Assembly: GCA_019419505.1 (NCBI GenBank)
Contig: DXZS01000020.1
Span: 1 to 64,000, forward strand
From: Collinsella sp.
GTDB lineage: Bacteria; Actinomycetota; Coriobacteriia; Coriobacteriales; Coriobacteriaceae
Length of the DNA: 64,000 bases
Reading direction: 5' to 3'
A program made the position numbers and the translations under genes. Positions 26,951 to 36,327 of this stretch are shown piece by piece. The stretch's first letter is position 1, and each line of letters opens with the position of its first letter. The notes under the pieces were generated by a model. That model did no database searches. It was not told the origin of the DNA and worked only from the letters and a program-made list of their open reading frames with translations.

Positions 26951-28468
26951 ATGGGAACTTATCATAGTACACGAGGACGCACTTTATCATGCTCAAGTAA
27001 GGTGGCAATCCGTACCGGCATCGCTCCCGACGGGGGTTTGTTTGTCTCGGACGAGCTTGGCACCCAGCAGGTCGATATCAGCTCGCTTGCTGATAAATCG
27101 TACTTTGAAATCGCTCAAAATGTGTTGGGAATGTTACTGAACGATTACACGGACGAAGAAATTTCGGCGTGTGTCGACGAGGCATACCGCGGCACGTTCG
27201 CGAGTGAAGAGGTCACGCCTCTCGTCAAGCTCGACGCAGCACCGGGCACCGACGCCCCTCAGACCTATGTGATGGAGCTCTTTGGCGGCCCCACGAGCGC
27301 CTTCAAGGACGTCGCCCTGCAGATGCTCCCCCGCCTCATGGCCCGCACCTCCGCCCAGGACGGCGGCGCCGAGCGCATCATGATCGTCACCGCCACGTCG
27401 GGCGACACGGGCAAGGCAGCACTCGCCGGCTTTGCCGACGCCCCGGGCACGGGCATCACCGTCTTTTATCCCGAGGGCAAAGTCAGCCGCGTACAGAATC
27501 TGCAGATGTCCACTCAGGAGGGCGATAACGTCGCCGTCTGCGGCATCCGCGGCAACTTCGACGACGCCCAGAGTGCCGTCAAGCGCATCTTTGCCGATAA
27601 GGAGCTTGCCGAGCGTCTGGAGGCTTCCGGCACGGTGCTTTCGAGCGCCAACTCCATCAACGTCGGCCGTCTGGTACCGCAGGTCGTCTACTACTTTGCC
27701 GCCTATGCGCAGCTGCTGCGCGCCGGCGCTATCGAGGCTGGCGACGCCGTGGAGTTCTGCGTACCGACCGGCAACTTTGGCGATATCCTGGCCGGCTACT
27801 ACGCCAAGCGCATGGGTCTGCCCGTCGCCAAGCTCGTCGTGGCCAGCGACAAGAACAACGTGCTTGCCGACTTCCTGACCACCGGCGTCTACGACCGCAA
27901 CCGTCCGTTCTTCACGACCATCTCGCCGTCGATGGACATCCTCATCAGCTCTAACCTGGAGCGTATGCTGTACTTCCTGTCCGATGGCGACTGCGAGCTT
28001 GTTGCCGGCCTTATGGAGCAGCTGGCACAGACTGGTCGCTACGAGGTTCCCGCCGACCTGCTGGCAAAGATTCAGAACGTCTTTGGCTGCGGCTGGGCCA
28101 GCGAGGACGAGGTCCGCGCTGCCATCAGGAGCTGCTGGGACGCGAACGGCTACGTGATCGACCCGCACACCGCTTGCGGCTATCACGTCTTCGAAAAGGT
28201 CGCCCCCGCCGAGGGCGCCAAGGCCCGCGTGCTGCTTTCGACCGCCAGCCCCTACAAGTTCCCGCGCGCCTGCTGCGACGCCCTAGGCCTCGACGTTCCC
28301 GAGGACGACTTTGAGGCCATGCGCGTGCTCGAGCAGGCAACCAACACGGTTGCCCCGGTCCAGCTCGCCGAGCTCGAGTCCAAGCCCGTCCGCTTCGAAG
28401 ACGTCTGCGACGTAGCCGACATGGCCAACTACGTAGAGCAGGCTGCAAAAAAGATGGCTACCAACTAA
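26951..28468 (+). CDS. thrC: Threonine synthase
   Basis: 505-residue PLP enzyme converting O-phosphohomoserine to threonine. The N-terminal YHSTRGR motif, the PLP lysine in GPTSAFKDVALQ and the phosphate-binding TATSGDTGKAA are visible; length fits the longer, E. coli-like class. The ATG at 26951 follows GAGGAG. A GC-rich terminator and a long hairpin separate it from thrB. No leader peptide rich in Thr/Ile is visible in the 103-bp gap to lysC. Confidence 0.96.
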   Translation: MGTYHSTRGRTLSCSSKVAIRTGIAPDGGLFVSDELGTQQVDISSLADKSYFEIAQNVLGMLLNDYTDEEISACVDEAYRGTFASEEVTPLVKLDAAPGTDAPQTYVMELFGGPTSAFKDVALQMLPRLMARTSAQDGGAERIMIVTATSGDTGKAALAGFADAPGTGITVFYPEGKVSRVQNLQMSTQEGDNVAVCGIRGNFDDAQSAVKRIFADKELAERLEASGTVLSSANSINVGRLVPQVVYYFAAYAQLLRAGAIEAGDAVEFCVPTGNFGDILAGYYAKRMGLPVAKLVVASDKNNVLADFLTTGVYDRNRPFFTTISPSMDILISSNLERMLYFLSDGDCELVAGLMEQLAQTGRYEVPADLLAKIQNVFGCGWASEDEVRAAIRSCWDANGYVIDPHTACGYHVFEKVAPAEGAKARVLLSTASPYKFPRACCDALGLDVPEDDFEAMRVLEQATNTVAPVQLAELESKPVRFEDVCDVADMANYVEQAAKKMATN

Positions 28469-28479
28469 ACCCTTACTAG

Positions 28480-28510
28480 GCGCCGGCGAAAGCCGGCGCA
28501 CCTTCTTTTA
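28480..28510 (+). terminator. Terminator after thrC
   Basis: GCGCCGGC GAAA GCCGGCGC, a perfect 8-bp stem with a GNRA-type loop, followed by ACCTTCTTTT. Confidence 0.8.
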
Positions 28511-28547
28511 TCAGATACTCACCGGGATAATGACGAGCTGACATGCG

Positions 28548-28653
28548 GGTCTGCCTGTTTAGTTCGTCGCGAGTTCCGCACGAGCCGGAAAGCACTTAAT
28601 GTGCTTTCCGAGCGAGCCAGGACTGCCCGAGCAGCGAACTAAACAGGCAGACC
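28548..28653. repeat. Long hairpin in the thrC-thrB gap
   Basis: GGTCTGCCTGTTTAGTTCG is repeated inverted at 28635-28653 without mismatch. Inside is a perfect apical stem (GGAAAGCAC / GTGCTTTCC with TTAA loop) between asymmetric internal loops containing GAGTTCCGCACGAGC and GAGCGAGCCAGGAC. It ends 15 bp before the thrB ATG, so it must affect the thrB leader. Confidence 0.85.
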
Positions 28654-28668
28654 GCCCAGGAGATTCCC

Positions 28669-29550
28669 ATGATCAAAATCACCGTCCCCGCCACCAGCGC
28701 GAACCTAGGCATTGGCTACGACACCCTCGGCATGGCCGTCAGCCTCTACTCGCACTTCACCTTCGAGCGCGCCGACAAGCTCACCATCACGGGCTGCCCC
28801 GAGGAATTCCAAAACGAGAACAACCTGGTCTACGTTAGCTTTGTCGATGCACTGGCCGCATGGGGCGAGCCGGCCTTCCCCGTCGCCATCGACATTCAGA
28901 CTGACGTTCCCGTCGCCCGCGGCCTGGGCTCCAGCTCCACCTGTGTCGTCGCCGGCATTATGGCCGCCGCCGCGCTGACAGGCCACACCGTCGACCGTGC
29001 CGAGCTCGTCCGCATTGCCACCGAGGTCGAGGGCCATCCCGATAACGTCGCCCCCGCTATCCTGGGCGGCGCCGTCTGCTCCTTTACGCCGACCGATTCG
29101 CTCCCCCAGTGCCTGCGCTACGAGGTGAGCGATCGCCTGCGTTTTATTACCGTGATTCCTCCCTACGAGGTGCATACGAGCGAGGCGCGCAAGGTCGTGC
29201 CGCAGGAGGTTCCGCTCTCCACCGCCGTATGGCAGATGGGCCGCATCGCCGGCATGACGCGCGGTCTTGAGTCCGGCAACCTCGACCTGATTGCCGCCGC
29301 CAATGACGACCGCATCCAGGAACCCTATCGTCGCCGTCTGATTCCCGACTACAACGCCGTGCGCGACACCTGCCTTAACGGCGGCGCCAAGACCATCTGG
29401 ATCAGCGGATCGGGCTCGACCCTTATGGCTGTAACCGACGACACCATCGTGGCAAAGTTCCTACAGGTCAAGCTGCGCGAGCAGTTCCCTAAGTGTGATA
29501 CGCATATTCTGACGTGCGACACCGAGGGCGCCCAGATCGAATACCTGTAG
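28669..29550 (+). CDS. thrB: Homoserine kinase
   Basis: 293-residue GHMP-superfamily kinase phosphorylating homoserine for threonine synthase. ATP-binding motif GLGSSSTCVVAG is near residues 85-96, VPATSANLGIGYDTLG at the N-terminus and the C-terminal WISGSGSTLMAV motif are present. CAGGAG precedes the ATG. Homoserine dehydrogenase is not in the window. A family D element begins 22 bp after the stop. Confidence 0.95.
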   Translation: MIKITVPATSANLGIGYDTLGMAVSLYSHFTFERADKLTITGCPEEFQNENNLVYVSFVDALAAWGEPAFPVAIDIQTDVPVARGLGSSSTCVVAGIMAAAALTGHTVDRAELVRIATEVEGHPDNVAPAILGGAVCSFTPTDSLPQCLRYEVSDRLRFITVIPPYEVHTSEARKVVPQEVPLSTAVWQMGRIAGMTRGLESGNLDLIAAANDDRIQEPYRRRLIPDYNAVRDTCLNGGAKTIWISGSGSTLMAVTDDTIVAKFLQVKLREQFPKCDTHILTCDTEGAQIEYL

Positions 29551-29571
29551 TCGCCGTCCCGTATACTCGCC

Positions 29572-29696
29572 GGGGAGGCCAGGGGCTTTGCCCCCAAATC
29601 GTCCTCGGACATGGCAGGACCCCCGCTGCGCACTTCGTGCGGCGGGGGTCCTGCCGTCCTGCGGAAAGATTTGGGGGCAAAGCCCCTGGCCTCCCC
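29572..29696 (+). ncRNA. Family D structured element, copy 2 (3' of thrB)
   Basis: Outer arms of 29 bp (29572-29600, 29668-29696) are perfect. In the thrB sense: CGTCCTCGGACATG, inner stem GGCAGGACCCCCGC / GCGGGGGTCCTGCC, apical TGCGCACTTCGTGCG, then GTCCTGCGGAA. Same internal-loop bases as the copy at 40543, with different helices. Confidence 0.8.
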
Positions 29697-29786
29697 TACG
29701 TTAACTTCGCTGACGGCGGCTACAGGGACCTACGCTCTGGAAAGTCGCCGGGCTGATGTTCTGCATTTTATTGATAGGGCCACTTA

Positions 29787-30377
29787 TTAGAGGCAGGCCT
29801 CGGCGATACGCTTTTTGAGCTCGTCGATGCCGGTGCCGGTTTGGGAGCTTGTAATGATTACGTTCTCGGCCGGGACGTTGAGTTGCTTTTTGATGGCAGC
29901 TGCCTGGCGGGCCTGCTGGGTGCGGCTGAGCTTGTCGGCCTTGGTGAGGCAGACGATAAAGTTGAACTCGTTGCCCTGCAGGTAGTCGATCATGTCATGG
30001 TCGAGCTTACTGGGGTCATGGCGAATGTCCACTAGCGACACAACCAAGTTAAAGCTGCGCTCGGAGTCGAAGAAGTCGCCGATGAGCTCGGCCCAGCGGT
30101 CACGCTCGGCCTTGGAACGACGGGCGAAACCATAGCCCGGCAGGTCCACAAAGTGCACGTCGTCGACCTCGAAGAAATTGATGTTGCTCGTCTTGCCCGG
30201 CGTGCTCGAAACCTTCACCAGGTTCTTGCGGCCAAAGAGCTTGTTCATGATGGACGACTTGCCCACATTTGAGCGGCCAACGAAGCTCACCTCGGGACAG
30301 GTGGACTCGGGGATCTGCGAAACCTTGCCGTAGCTGGCGACGAACTTGGCAAGCTGGTAGTTAATGGAATCGGCCAT
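29787..30377 (-). CDS. engB: Ribosome biogenesis GTPase EngB (YihA/YsxC)
   Basis: 196-residue GTPase for large ribosomal subunit assembly. G1 is GRSNVGKSS, G3 DLPG (VDLPGYGFARRSK), G4 TKAD and G5 TSSQTG. Start at 30377 follows AAGGAG; the longer open frame upstream overlaps mtnN and lacks a good site. It follows mtnN by 37 bp on the same strand and is probably cotranscribed. Confidence 0.95.
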   Translation of the reverse strand: MADSINYQLAKFVASYGKVSQIPESTCPEVSFVGRSNVGKSSIMNKLFGRKNLVKVSSTPGKTSNINFFEVDDVHFVDLPGYGFARRSKAERDRWAELIGDFFDSERSFNLVVSLVDIRHDPSKLDHDMIDYLQGNEFNFIVCLTKADKLSRTQQARQAAAIKKQLNVPAENVIITSSQTGTGIDELKKRIAEACL

Positions 30378-30414
30378 GGACACTCCTTGGTCGTAGGATC
30401 TTGCAAAAAACGCG

Positions 30415-31155
30415 CTATTGCGCAGCGGCAATGCGTCGAACGATATCGAGCGTGATATCGCTTGCGGCACGCGCATACTCGAACAAATCGAACTCGCGGT
30501 CGCAAATCGCATCATACGCCTCGTCACAATTATCGCTGATAGCACGCAGCACCAGGCAATCGACACCATTTTTGGTTGCGACATGGGCAATTGCCGCGCC
30601 CTCCATGCCGACACAATCGGCATGCGTCGCCTCGATGGCATCATTGCGCATAGCGGCGCCCGTCACAAAGCGGTTACCCGTGGCAATCGTGCCGACCAGG
30701 AACTGCTTTGCGCCCTCGTTCGAAGCGGTCGCATTTGTCGAAGCATCAACAAACCCACGCTCAGAAAGCACATCGGCGGCAATATCGACCAGCGCAGGCG
30801 TCGAGACAAACTCCTCGAGCCCCGGTGCAGACTCGGCGATAAGCGCGGTATCGGTATCTAGATAGCGCAGGCATTTGCCAATGACGACATCGTCGATATG
30901 GAGCTTGGGATTCAGGCCACCTGCGATACCAGAAAACACAACTGCCTGTGGAGCATACTTGCTAATGAGGTGCTGTGTTGCGGCGGCAGCGTTTACCGTG
31001 CCCATACCCGCCGTCGTGGCGACAATCGACAGGCCGTCGAGCCCGCCGGTCACAACGTTCAAGCCCGCCTCCTGTACCATGCAAACGTTGCTCAACTCTT
31101 CCTTAATCTGCATGATCTCTTTTTCGAGCGCACCGATAATCGCGATGGTAGCCAT
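30415..31155 (-). CDS. mtnN: 5'-methylthioadenosine/S-adenosylhomocysteine nucleosidase
   Basis: 246-residue nucleosidase that depurinates methylthioadenosine and S-adenosylhomocysteine in the methionine/SAM salvage route. IAIIGALEKEI holds the N-terminal catalytic Glu, VFSGIAGGLNPKL the phosphate-site-like loop, VGMEGAAIAHVA the ribose-binding Met-Glu, and RAISDNCDE the catalytic Asp. The ATG at 31155 is favoured over the Met four codons upstream. Confidence 0.94.
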   Translation of the reverse strand: MATIAIIGALEKEIMQIKEELSNVCMVQEAGLNVVTGGLDGLSIVATTAGMGTVNAAAATQHLISKYAPQAVVFSGIAGGLNPKLHIDDVVIGKCLRYLDTDTALIAESAPGLEEFVSTPALVDIAADVLSERGFVDASTNATASNEGAKQFLVGTIATGNRFVTGAAMRNDAIEATHADCVGMEGAAIAHVATKNGVDCLVLRAISDNCDEAYDAICDREFDLFEYARAASDITLDIVRRIAAAQ

Positions 31156-31233
31156 GCCATTCCCCAAACCTATACGAAATTCTCAACCACGGTATGGTAC
31201 CAGCATTTTGTTTGACCTCGTCAAACGAACACG

Positions 31234-32331
31234 TTAGGCCAGCGCAGCTCGGGTATCAAAGAATGTCTTAGCAATCGCAGCCACCAGCTCGCTCGAGCGA
31301 TCGCTCCATGGCATCGATGTCATGATACTCATAATGTAGGTGTCGCCATCGACATCGATGAGGCACGCATCGCATGTCGAATAGCAACCATCCTCGCTAA
31401 TCCAGCCTGCCTTGTTGCGTACCAAGGCTTGGTCGTCCGCAATGCCATTACGAATAAACGATCGAGTCGTAGAGGCCAGAAGATCCGATAGCCATTGCGA
31501 CGTCTCGGTATCACGGCTCAAATACTCGCTCATCTCGCGCCACAATTTGGCCGAGGTGCGCGGGCAATAGGTTGGAAAATCACTCATCGGATCGAGTGCG
31601 GTATCGTAATCGATGCCAAGACTGGCAATCCAATCCTCGTAACCGACACTGTCAAACGCCGCGCGTAACGCAATAAACGAATCGTTGTCCGAATTAACGA
31701 CCGCGGCATCGATCAGGTCGCGCACCGTCTGCCAACCCATGTTGTAGCCACCATAGGTGCCAAGGGAATCATCGAGTGAAACCTGACCCGTCTCGACCAG
31801 AGATTCGCAGATGTACAACGCATAGAGCGCCTTGTAGCTACTCGCGCCGTAAACCTCGACATCGGGGTTATACGTCACGCCCTTGCCGCTTGACAGGTCG
31901 TAGAACACCACGCCCACATCGCCTAGCTCCTGCGCCCGACTCAGGGCATCCTGGAGCAAGGCAAGGCTCTCATCCTCCAAGGTAGGAGTCTTGTTATCCA
32001 CCAACGAGAAGGCCTGAACGGTATCACCCGAAGGGATATCGTTGAAGTCCGCCTTCGAAAGTCTCGTCTTGAGATCTGCCGACGCTTTGGACTTTGAAAC
32101 CTTCTCGTTTTGCGTCTGTACCGTTGACGCATCTGAGTGTGCCATTCGCTCCGACGCGTAGGTTTTGGCGGTAATTCCGAGGATAATAATCGCCAACGTT
32201 AGCATCCCAATGGCGGCAATCTTCGTCACGCGGACGCGAGCGTCGGCAAGGCCACGCGAAGATGTGCCCTTCGTCTCATATCTGCTGCTATGCTGCGGCA
32301 TATACTCATCCCGCGATGCGTTATTTCGCAC
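31234..32331 (-). CDS. Class A beta-lactamase-like serine hydrolase, membrane-anchored
   Basis: 365 residues: cytoplasmic tail, one membrane segment (residues about 37-55), a Ser/Lys-rich linker and an external PBP/beta-lactamase fold. Active-site motifs: SSYK (S164-K167), SDN (214-216) and a C-terminal KAG in VRNKAGWISE where KTG is usual. Such proteins in Gram-positives act as beta-lactamases or peptidoglycan hydrolases or modifiers; no Glu166-type motif is clear, so cell-wall peptidase is as likely as antibiotic resistance. GTG start with CAGGAG upstream. ACCGTTCA at 32349 lies in its leader. Confidence 0.82.
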   Translation of the reverse strand: MRNNASRDEYMPQHSSRYETKGTSSRGLADARVRVTKIAAIGMLTLAIIILGITAKTYASERMAHSDASTVQTQNEKVSKSKASADLKTRLSKADFNDIPSGDTVQAFSLVDNKTPTLEDESLALLQDALSRAQELGDVGVVFYDLSSGKGVTYNPDVEVYGASSYKALYALYICESLVETGQVSLDDSLGTYGGYNMGWQTVRDLIDAAVVNSDNDSFIALRAAFDSVGYEDWIASLGIDYDTALDPMSDFPTYCPRTSAKLWREMSEYLSRDTETSQWLSDLLASTTRSFIRNGIADDQALVRNKAGWISEDGCYSTCDACLIDVDGDTYIMSIMTSMPWSDRSSELVAAIAKTFFDTRAALA

Positions 32332-32489
32332 GTGGTCTCCTGACTGCTACCGTTCATATACGAGCAGCATAATACCGAGCAGGCATTTCTTTCCAAAGAT
32401 ATTCAGCGGCGTTTAAGGCGTCTTTAAAGAAACCACAAGCGTATTTATCCAAATGGCGCGATTCTGTTGCGCATCTCCGCCCAAAACGC

Positions 32490-32556
32490 AGTTGCGGTGG
32501 AATAGTTCCTATTTGGGCGGCATAAGCCGAAAAACAAGAACTATTCCACCGCAACT
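32490..32556. repeat. Family A 67-bp hairpin element, copy 4
   Basis: AGTTGCGGTGGAATAGTTC and inverse GAACTATTCCACCGCAACT. The same length as the other copies, with paired base changes in the stem. Confidence 0.9.
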
Positions 32557-32586
32557 TGACGGAGCTCTTTGGCAATCAACTTGGTG

Positions 32587-32632
32587 CCCAGGGGCACTCA
32601 TTTAAGTCTGTCCCCAATGAGTGCCTTTGGGG
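32587..32632. repeat. Family B stem-variant hairpin
   Basis: GGCACTCATT pairs with AATGAGTGCC around TAAGTCTGTCCCC. The loop retains CTGTCCC while the stem is unrelated to the standard family B stem. Confidence 0.75.
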
Positions 32633-32647
32633 AGCGAAAATGGCTCG

Positions 32648-33466
32648 CTAGCCGATAGCGTTTTTGAGTTCCGCGCGACGCTTTTTCATGCCCGTCATGA
32701 CGGCGTTGCGCAGCTCGGGCATGCGCGCGGTATCCATCTGTGGAACGCCCTCGAGCTTATAGGGAATGCCCAATTGCTCGTACTTGACGACACCCATCGT
32801 GTGATACGGCAGCATTTCCAGGCCCACCACGTTGTGCCATGGAGCGATGAGGCGGCCGAGCGCCTCGCACTCCTCAACCGTATCGGTAATGCCGGGCACC
32901 ACCACGTGGCGGATAACGACCTTAATCTTGCGACGGGCAAGCTCATCGCCAAACGCCAGAATGCGTGCGGGATCGCAACCGGTCAGCTTTTTATGCTCGA
33001 CGGGATCGGCGTGTTTAATGTCGAGCAGCACCATATCGGTCTCGTTGAGTACGGCATCGAACTTCTCGGGATGGTTGGGGTCAAACGCATAGCCGCAGCT
33101 GTCGAGGCAGGTATGCACGCGGCCATCGGGGTTGTTGTGCATTGCACGGAACAGATCGGCCAAAAACTCGGGCTGCAGGAGCGGCTCGCCACCCGAAACC
33201 GTAATGCCGCCGCTGCGGTAAAACTCATGGTTACTCTGGAACTCGTCCATCAGGTGCTCGACAGTCACCATGGTGCCGCCGTTAACAGACCAAGTATCGG
33301 GATTGTGGCAATACGCGCAGCGCATGGGACAGCCTTGGACAAACACTACGAAGCGGATGCCGGGACCGTCGACCGTTCCCATCGTCTCGATCGAATGCAC
33401 GCGACCCAGGGCAAACGCAGAGTCCTCGGGACGAGCGTCCACACCCTCGAGCGTCATCTCAGCCAT
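32648..33466 (-). CDS. pflA: Pyruvate formate-lyase activating enzyme
   Basis: 272-residue radical SAM activase that installs the glycyl radical on pyruvate formate-lyase. The cluster motif is CPMRCAYCHNPDTW (CxxxCxxC). VSGGEPLLQPEF and TCLDSCGYAFDPN are family-typical. Its substrate here should be the separate radical subunit at 40703, about 7.5 kb away on the same strand, because PflB itself lacks the target glycine. The flanking genes are unrelated, so the activase is not in the pfl operon. Confidence 0.94.
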   Translation of the reverse strand: MAEMTLEGVDARPEDSAFALGRVHSIETMGTVDGPGIRFVVFVQGCPMRCAYCHNPDTWSVNGGTMVTVEHLMDEFQSNHEFYRSGGITVSGGEPLLQPEFLADLFRAMHNNPDGRVHTCLDSCGYAFDPNHPEKFDAVLNETDMVLLDIKHADPVEHKKLTGCDPARILAFGDELARRKIKVVIRHVVVPGITDTVEECEALGRLIAPWHNVVGLEMLPYHTMGVVKYEQLGIPYKLEGVPQMDTARMPELRNAVMTGMKKRRAELKNAIG

Positions 33467-33652
33467 TCCCGCTACCTTGCCTCTCTTTGGTTTTAGTTAC
33501 ATAAATACCAGAGCCATTCTAGCCCATACGCATGATGGCGAAACGGTTTAGCGGCCAATTGGGTTGTTCTATTTGACCCCACGCAAGAGCGGCGGGTAGG
33601 TTGTCGCAACCCGCCCGCCGCCGAGGCAATAGAAATCGATAGACGCCAGGCC

Positions 33653-34507
33653 TTACGCCTTGAGCGTGAGCACCGCGCCGAAGGCGGTCGGGCCGCAATG
33701 GCTCGAGATGACGCCGCCGACCTGAGTCCAGGTAATGTCCTTAAAGCCCAGGTCGTGCGCATAGACTTCCATGTCGTCGCGCAGCTCCTGGGAAAGGCCT
33801 ACCGAATACGCCAGGCCAATGTGCGAGTAGTCAATCTCGCCCTTCGCAACCATGTGGTCAATAAAGGCGCGGGCGCACTTGAGCATAGAGCCGCGGAACT
33901 TCTTGGTTGCCACGAACTTGCCGCCCGTCACCTCAATGCAGGGCTTAATCTTGAGCAGGTGGGCGCCAAGGAATGCCACGTTGGACAGACGACCGCCCGC
34001 CTTAAGGAAGGCTAGGTCGGTAGGAACAAAGCCCAGCAGCACACGGTCCATGACGGAATTCGTATATGCAAAGATCTCGTCGACGGTGGCATCGGGGTGA
34101 GCCTCGATGTATTTAGCGGTCTCGACGACAACGAGCGACTGGCCCACCGAGACAAAACGCGTGTCCATGGAGAACACGTAGTCGCGCCCCTGGGCCGCAA
34201 TCTTGGAGGATTGATGCGAGCAGGTCGTGGCCTCGGAGTACGCAAGATGCAGAATGGTCGCATCGGGCTGCTCGGCATGGATACGGTCATACACGTGAGC
34301 AAAATCCGCAGGCGCGCAGCCACTGGTCTTGGGCATTACGCCAAACTCGTTGCAGCGCGAGTAAATCTCGAGCGGATCGATGGAGCCGTCCTCGACGGTC
34401 TCGTCACCAATCGTGACATGCATAGGCACGCGCACGATGCCGTAGCGTTCGCAGAGCTCTGGCGTCACATCCGAACCAGATTCAACCACGATTACGTACT
34501 TGCCCAT
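33653..34507 (-). CDS. DegV family fatty-acid-binding protein
   Basis: 284 residues with the DegV fold: VVESGSDVTPELCERYGI at the N-terminus, TSGCAPADF in the ligand cleft, GRLSNVAFLGAHLLKIKPCIEV in the middle and a C-terminal HCGPTAFGAV. The family binds a fatty acid between two domains and supplies it to fatty-acid kinase (FakA); FakA is not in this window. Start 34507 is set by alignment to the family N-terminus. Upstream, AAACGGTAG is repeated directly at 34697 and 34719. Confidence 0.9.
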   Translation of the reverse strand: MGKYVIVVESGSDVTPELCERYGIVRVPMHVTIGDETVEDGSIDPLEIYSRCNEFGVMPKTSGCAPADFAHVYDRIHAEQPDATILHLAYSEATTCSHQSSKIAAQGRDYVFSMDTRFVSVGQSLVVVETAKYIEAHPDATVDEIFAYTNSVMDRVLLGFVPTDLAFLKAGGRLSNVAFLGAHLLKIKPCIEVTGGKFVATKKFRGSMLKCARAFIDHMVAKGEIDYSHIGLAYSVGLSQELRDDMEVYAHDLGFKDITWTQVGGVISSHCGPTAFGAVLTLKA

Positions 34508-34783
34508 TATTATCACGACCCATCTCGACATTGGCTTTTCAATACATGGCACGCGCCGCCGCACTGTTGCACAACGGCGGCAGAGCGCCAAAGAGACGCC
34601 GCCCCTTGCACACAACAAAGGACAGCGTCTCCCTGGAAAACTCCGTGCTTATCTGAGATTCTACACGGTTTATTAATAGGTGTTACTTACTCCGCAAACG
34701 GTAGCTATACGCGATAAACGGTAGTTCGCTGCGGCAACTGCAACACATTCCGCCCAGCAAGTCCAATCGTGCTCCACGCACGG

Positions 34784-36232
34784 TTAATGCGCGAGGCGGT
34801 AGAACTCCATCGACGCCGCACCTTCGGCATGCAACCCCATCGCCGGAACCGCCGGCGAATAGGTACGGCTCGTAAGTGCCGCCTCGCCGCCATTTGCAAA
34901 AATCTCGACCATCGTAGTGTCCGAAAGCACGCGCAGGTCGCGAAGCTCGCTGAGCTCGATCGACCTTTGGTCGCGCCCATAGCCTTCGTCACCCATGTCG
35001 AGGGTAAGCATCCCGTCCGCATAACGTACAAAGACACCCTTGCGGATTTCGAGCTCGACCATCTTGGCGCCCTCGCAGGAAACCACAAGATCAAACAGGC
35101 GGCCCGGCTCCTCAACGGTTTCACCGCCTGTCGCGCGAACGCAGCCGCCGCGCATCCTCTCAATCTCGTACGCCGGCTGCTGGCAGAGCTTACCATCGCG
35201 TATGCTCAGCTCTCGCGGCACCGTCAACGCGCACTGCCACCCGCGCGCCACCGTCGGGTTTTCTGCCGTCGCGTCGGGGCAACCCGACCATCCGATCATC
35301 AAACGCCGGCCTGCAGCATCCTCAAAGGACTGCGGAGCATAGAAATCAAAACCGGCATCGACCATCGGAGGCATGCCCTGCCTGACGATTTTAAAGCTCG
35401 GCGCCTCCCAATCGGCCTCGATGGAGAACCACACGCACTGATGTGGATTGCGGTAACGCCAACCATCGGCAGGCACACCCTGCGGACAGCAAACGAGAAT
35501 AAGCTCACCATCGAGCTCAAACAGATCGGGGCACTCCCACATAAAGCCAAGCTTCTCGCCCAGCTCAATGCGCGTCGCATAGCTCCAGACCTCTAGATCG
35601 CGCGAGGTATAGACAAGCACGCAGCCGCGATCGTCTTTCGTACGAGCGCCCAGAACCATGTAGTAGATACCGTCGTGTTCAAGGATCTTGGGGTCGCGCA
35701 CATGCGTACCGATATCGTCGGGGTAATCGACTGGTCCAACAGCCATGCGCTTCTCGCCCAATTCGTCGGGGTTCTCGGCAACCATATGAATCTGGTTTTG
35801 CTCACGGCCCGTCAACACGTAGTCGTAATCATCGCGGTCAAAATGCTTGACGTTGCCGGTATAGAAGTAGTGAATCTTGCCATCACGTACAAAGGCAGAA
35901 CCAGAATACGCTCCGCTCGAATCCAAATCGGAATCGGGGAACAGCACGGGGCCGTGATTCTCGTACGTCACAAAATCCTTTGTCGTCAGATGGTTCCAAA
36001 GCACTGGACCGCCATGCGCAGCATCGAACGGATCGTATTGATGATAGATGTGATACGTATCACCAATCTGAACCAAACCGTTGGGGTCGTTGAGCCAGCC
36101 AAGCTCAGGCTCCACATGGAACAGGAGCCTATCGGGGTCAGACGCGATGCGACCCGCCGTCTCATCCTGTCCGGCACGCCACTGCTCATAGTCCGCGCGT
36201 GTCACCTTATTGTTTTGATTAAACATCGCCAT
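34784..36232 (-). CDS. scrB: GH32 sucrose-6-phosphate hydrolase / beta-fructofuranosidase
   Basis: 482-residue GH32 enzyme. The nucleophile motif WLNDPNG, the transition-state motif RDPK (HVRDPKIL) and the general acid in ECPDLF are all present; a C-terminal beta-sandwich follows. With no signal peptide it acts in the cytoplasm on sucrose-6-phosphate delivered by the adjacent PTS permease. It lies 95 bp downstream of scrA, with an imperfect hairpin between (GGAAGGGCG/CGTCCTTCC on the minus strand). Regulation by the upstream LacI protein is likely. Confidence 0.92.
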   Translation of the reverse strand: MAMFNQNNKVTRADYEQWRAGQDETAGRIASDPDRLLFHVEPELGWLNDPNGLVQIGDTYHIYHQYDPFDAAHGGPVLWNHLTTKDFVTYENHGPVLFPDSDLDSSGAYSGSAFVRDGKIHYFYTGNVKHFDRDDYDYVLTGREQNQIHMVAENPDELGEKRMAVGPVDYPDDIGTHVRDPKILEHDGIYYMVLGARTKDDRGCVLVYTSRDLEVWSYATRIELGEKLGFMWECPDLFELDGELILVCCPQGVPADGWRYRNPHQCVWFSIEADWEAPSFKIVRQGMPPMVDAGFDFYAPQSFEDAAGRRLMIGWSGCPDATAENPTVARGWQCALTVPRELSIRDGKLCQQPAYEIERMRGGCVRATGGETVEEPGRLFDLVVSCEGAKMVELEIRKGVFVRYADGMLTLDMGDEGYGRDQRSIELSELRDLRVLSDTTMVEIFANGGEAALTSRTYSPAVPAMGLHAEGAASMEFYRLAH

Positions 36233-36327
36233 TGACCTTCTCGTCTATAGGGAAGGACGCCCGACTCACACGAGCCGAACGCCCTTCCTCAAATGGACTT
36301 ATCCGCACATTACACTGAATGGCTCAA

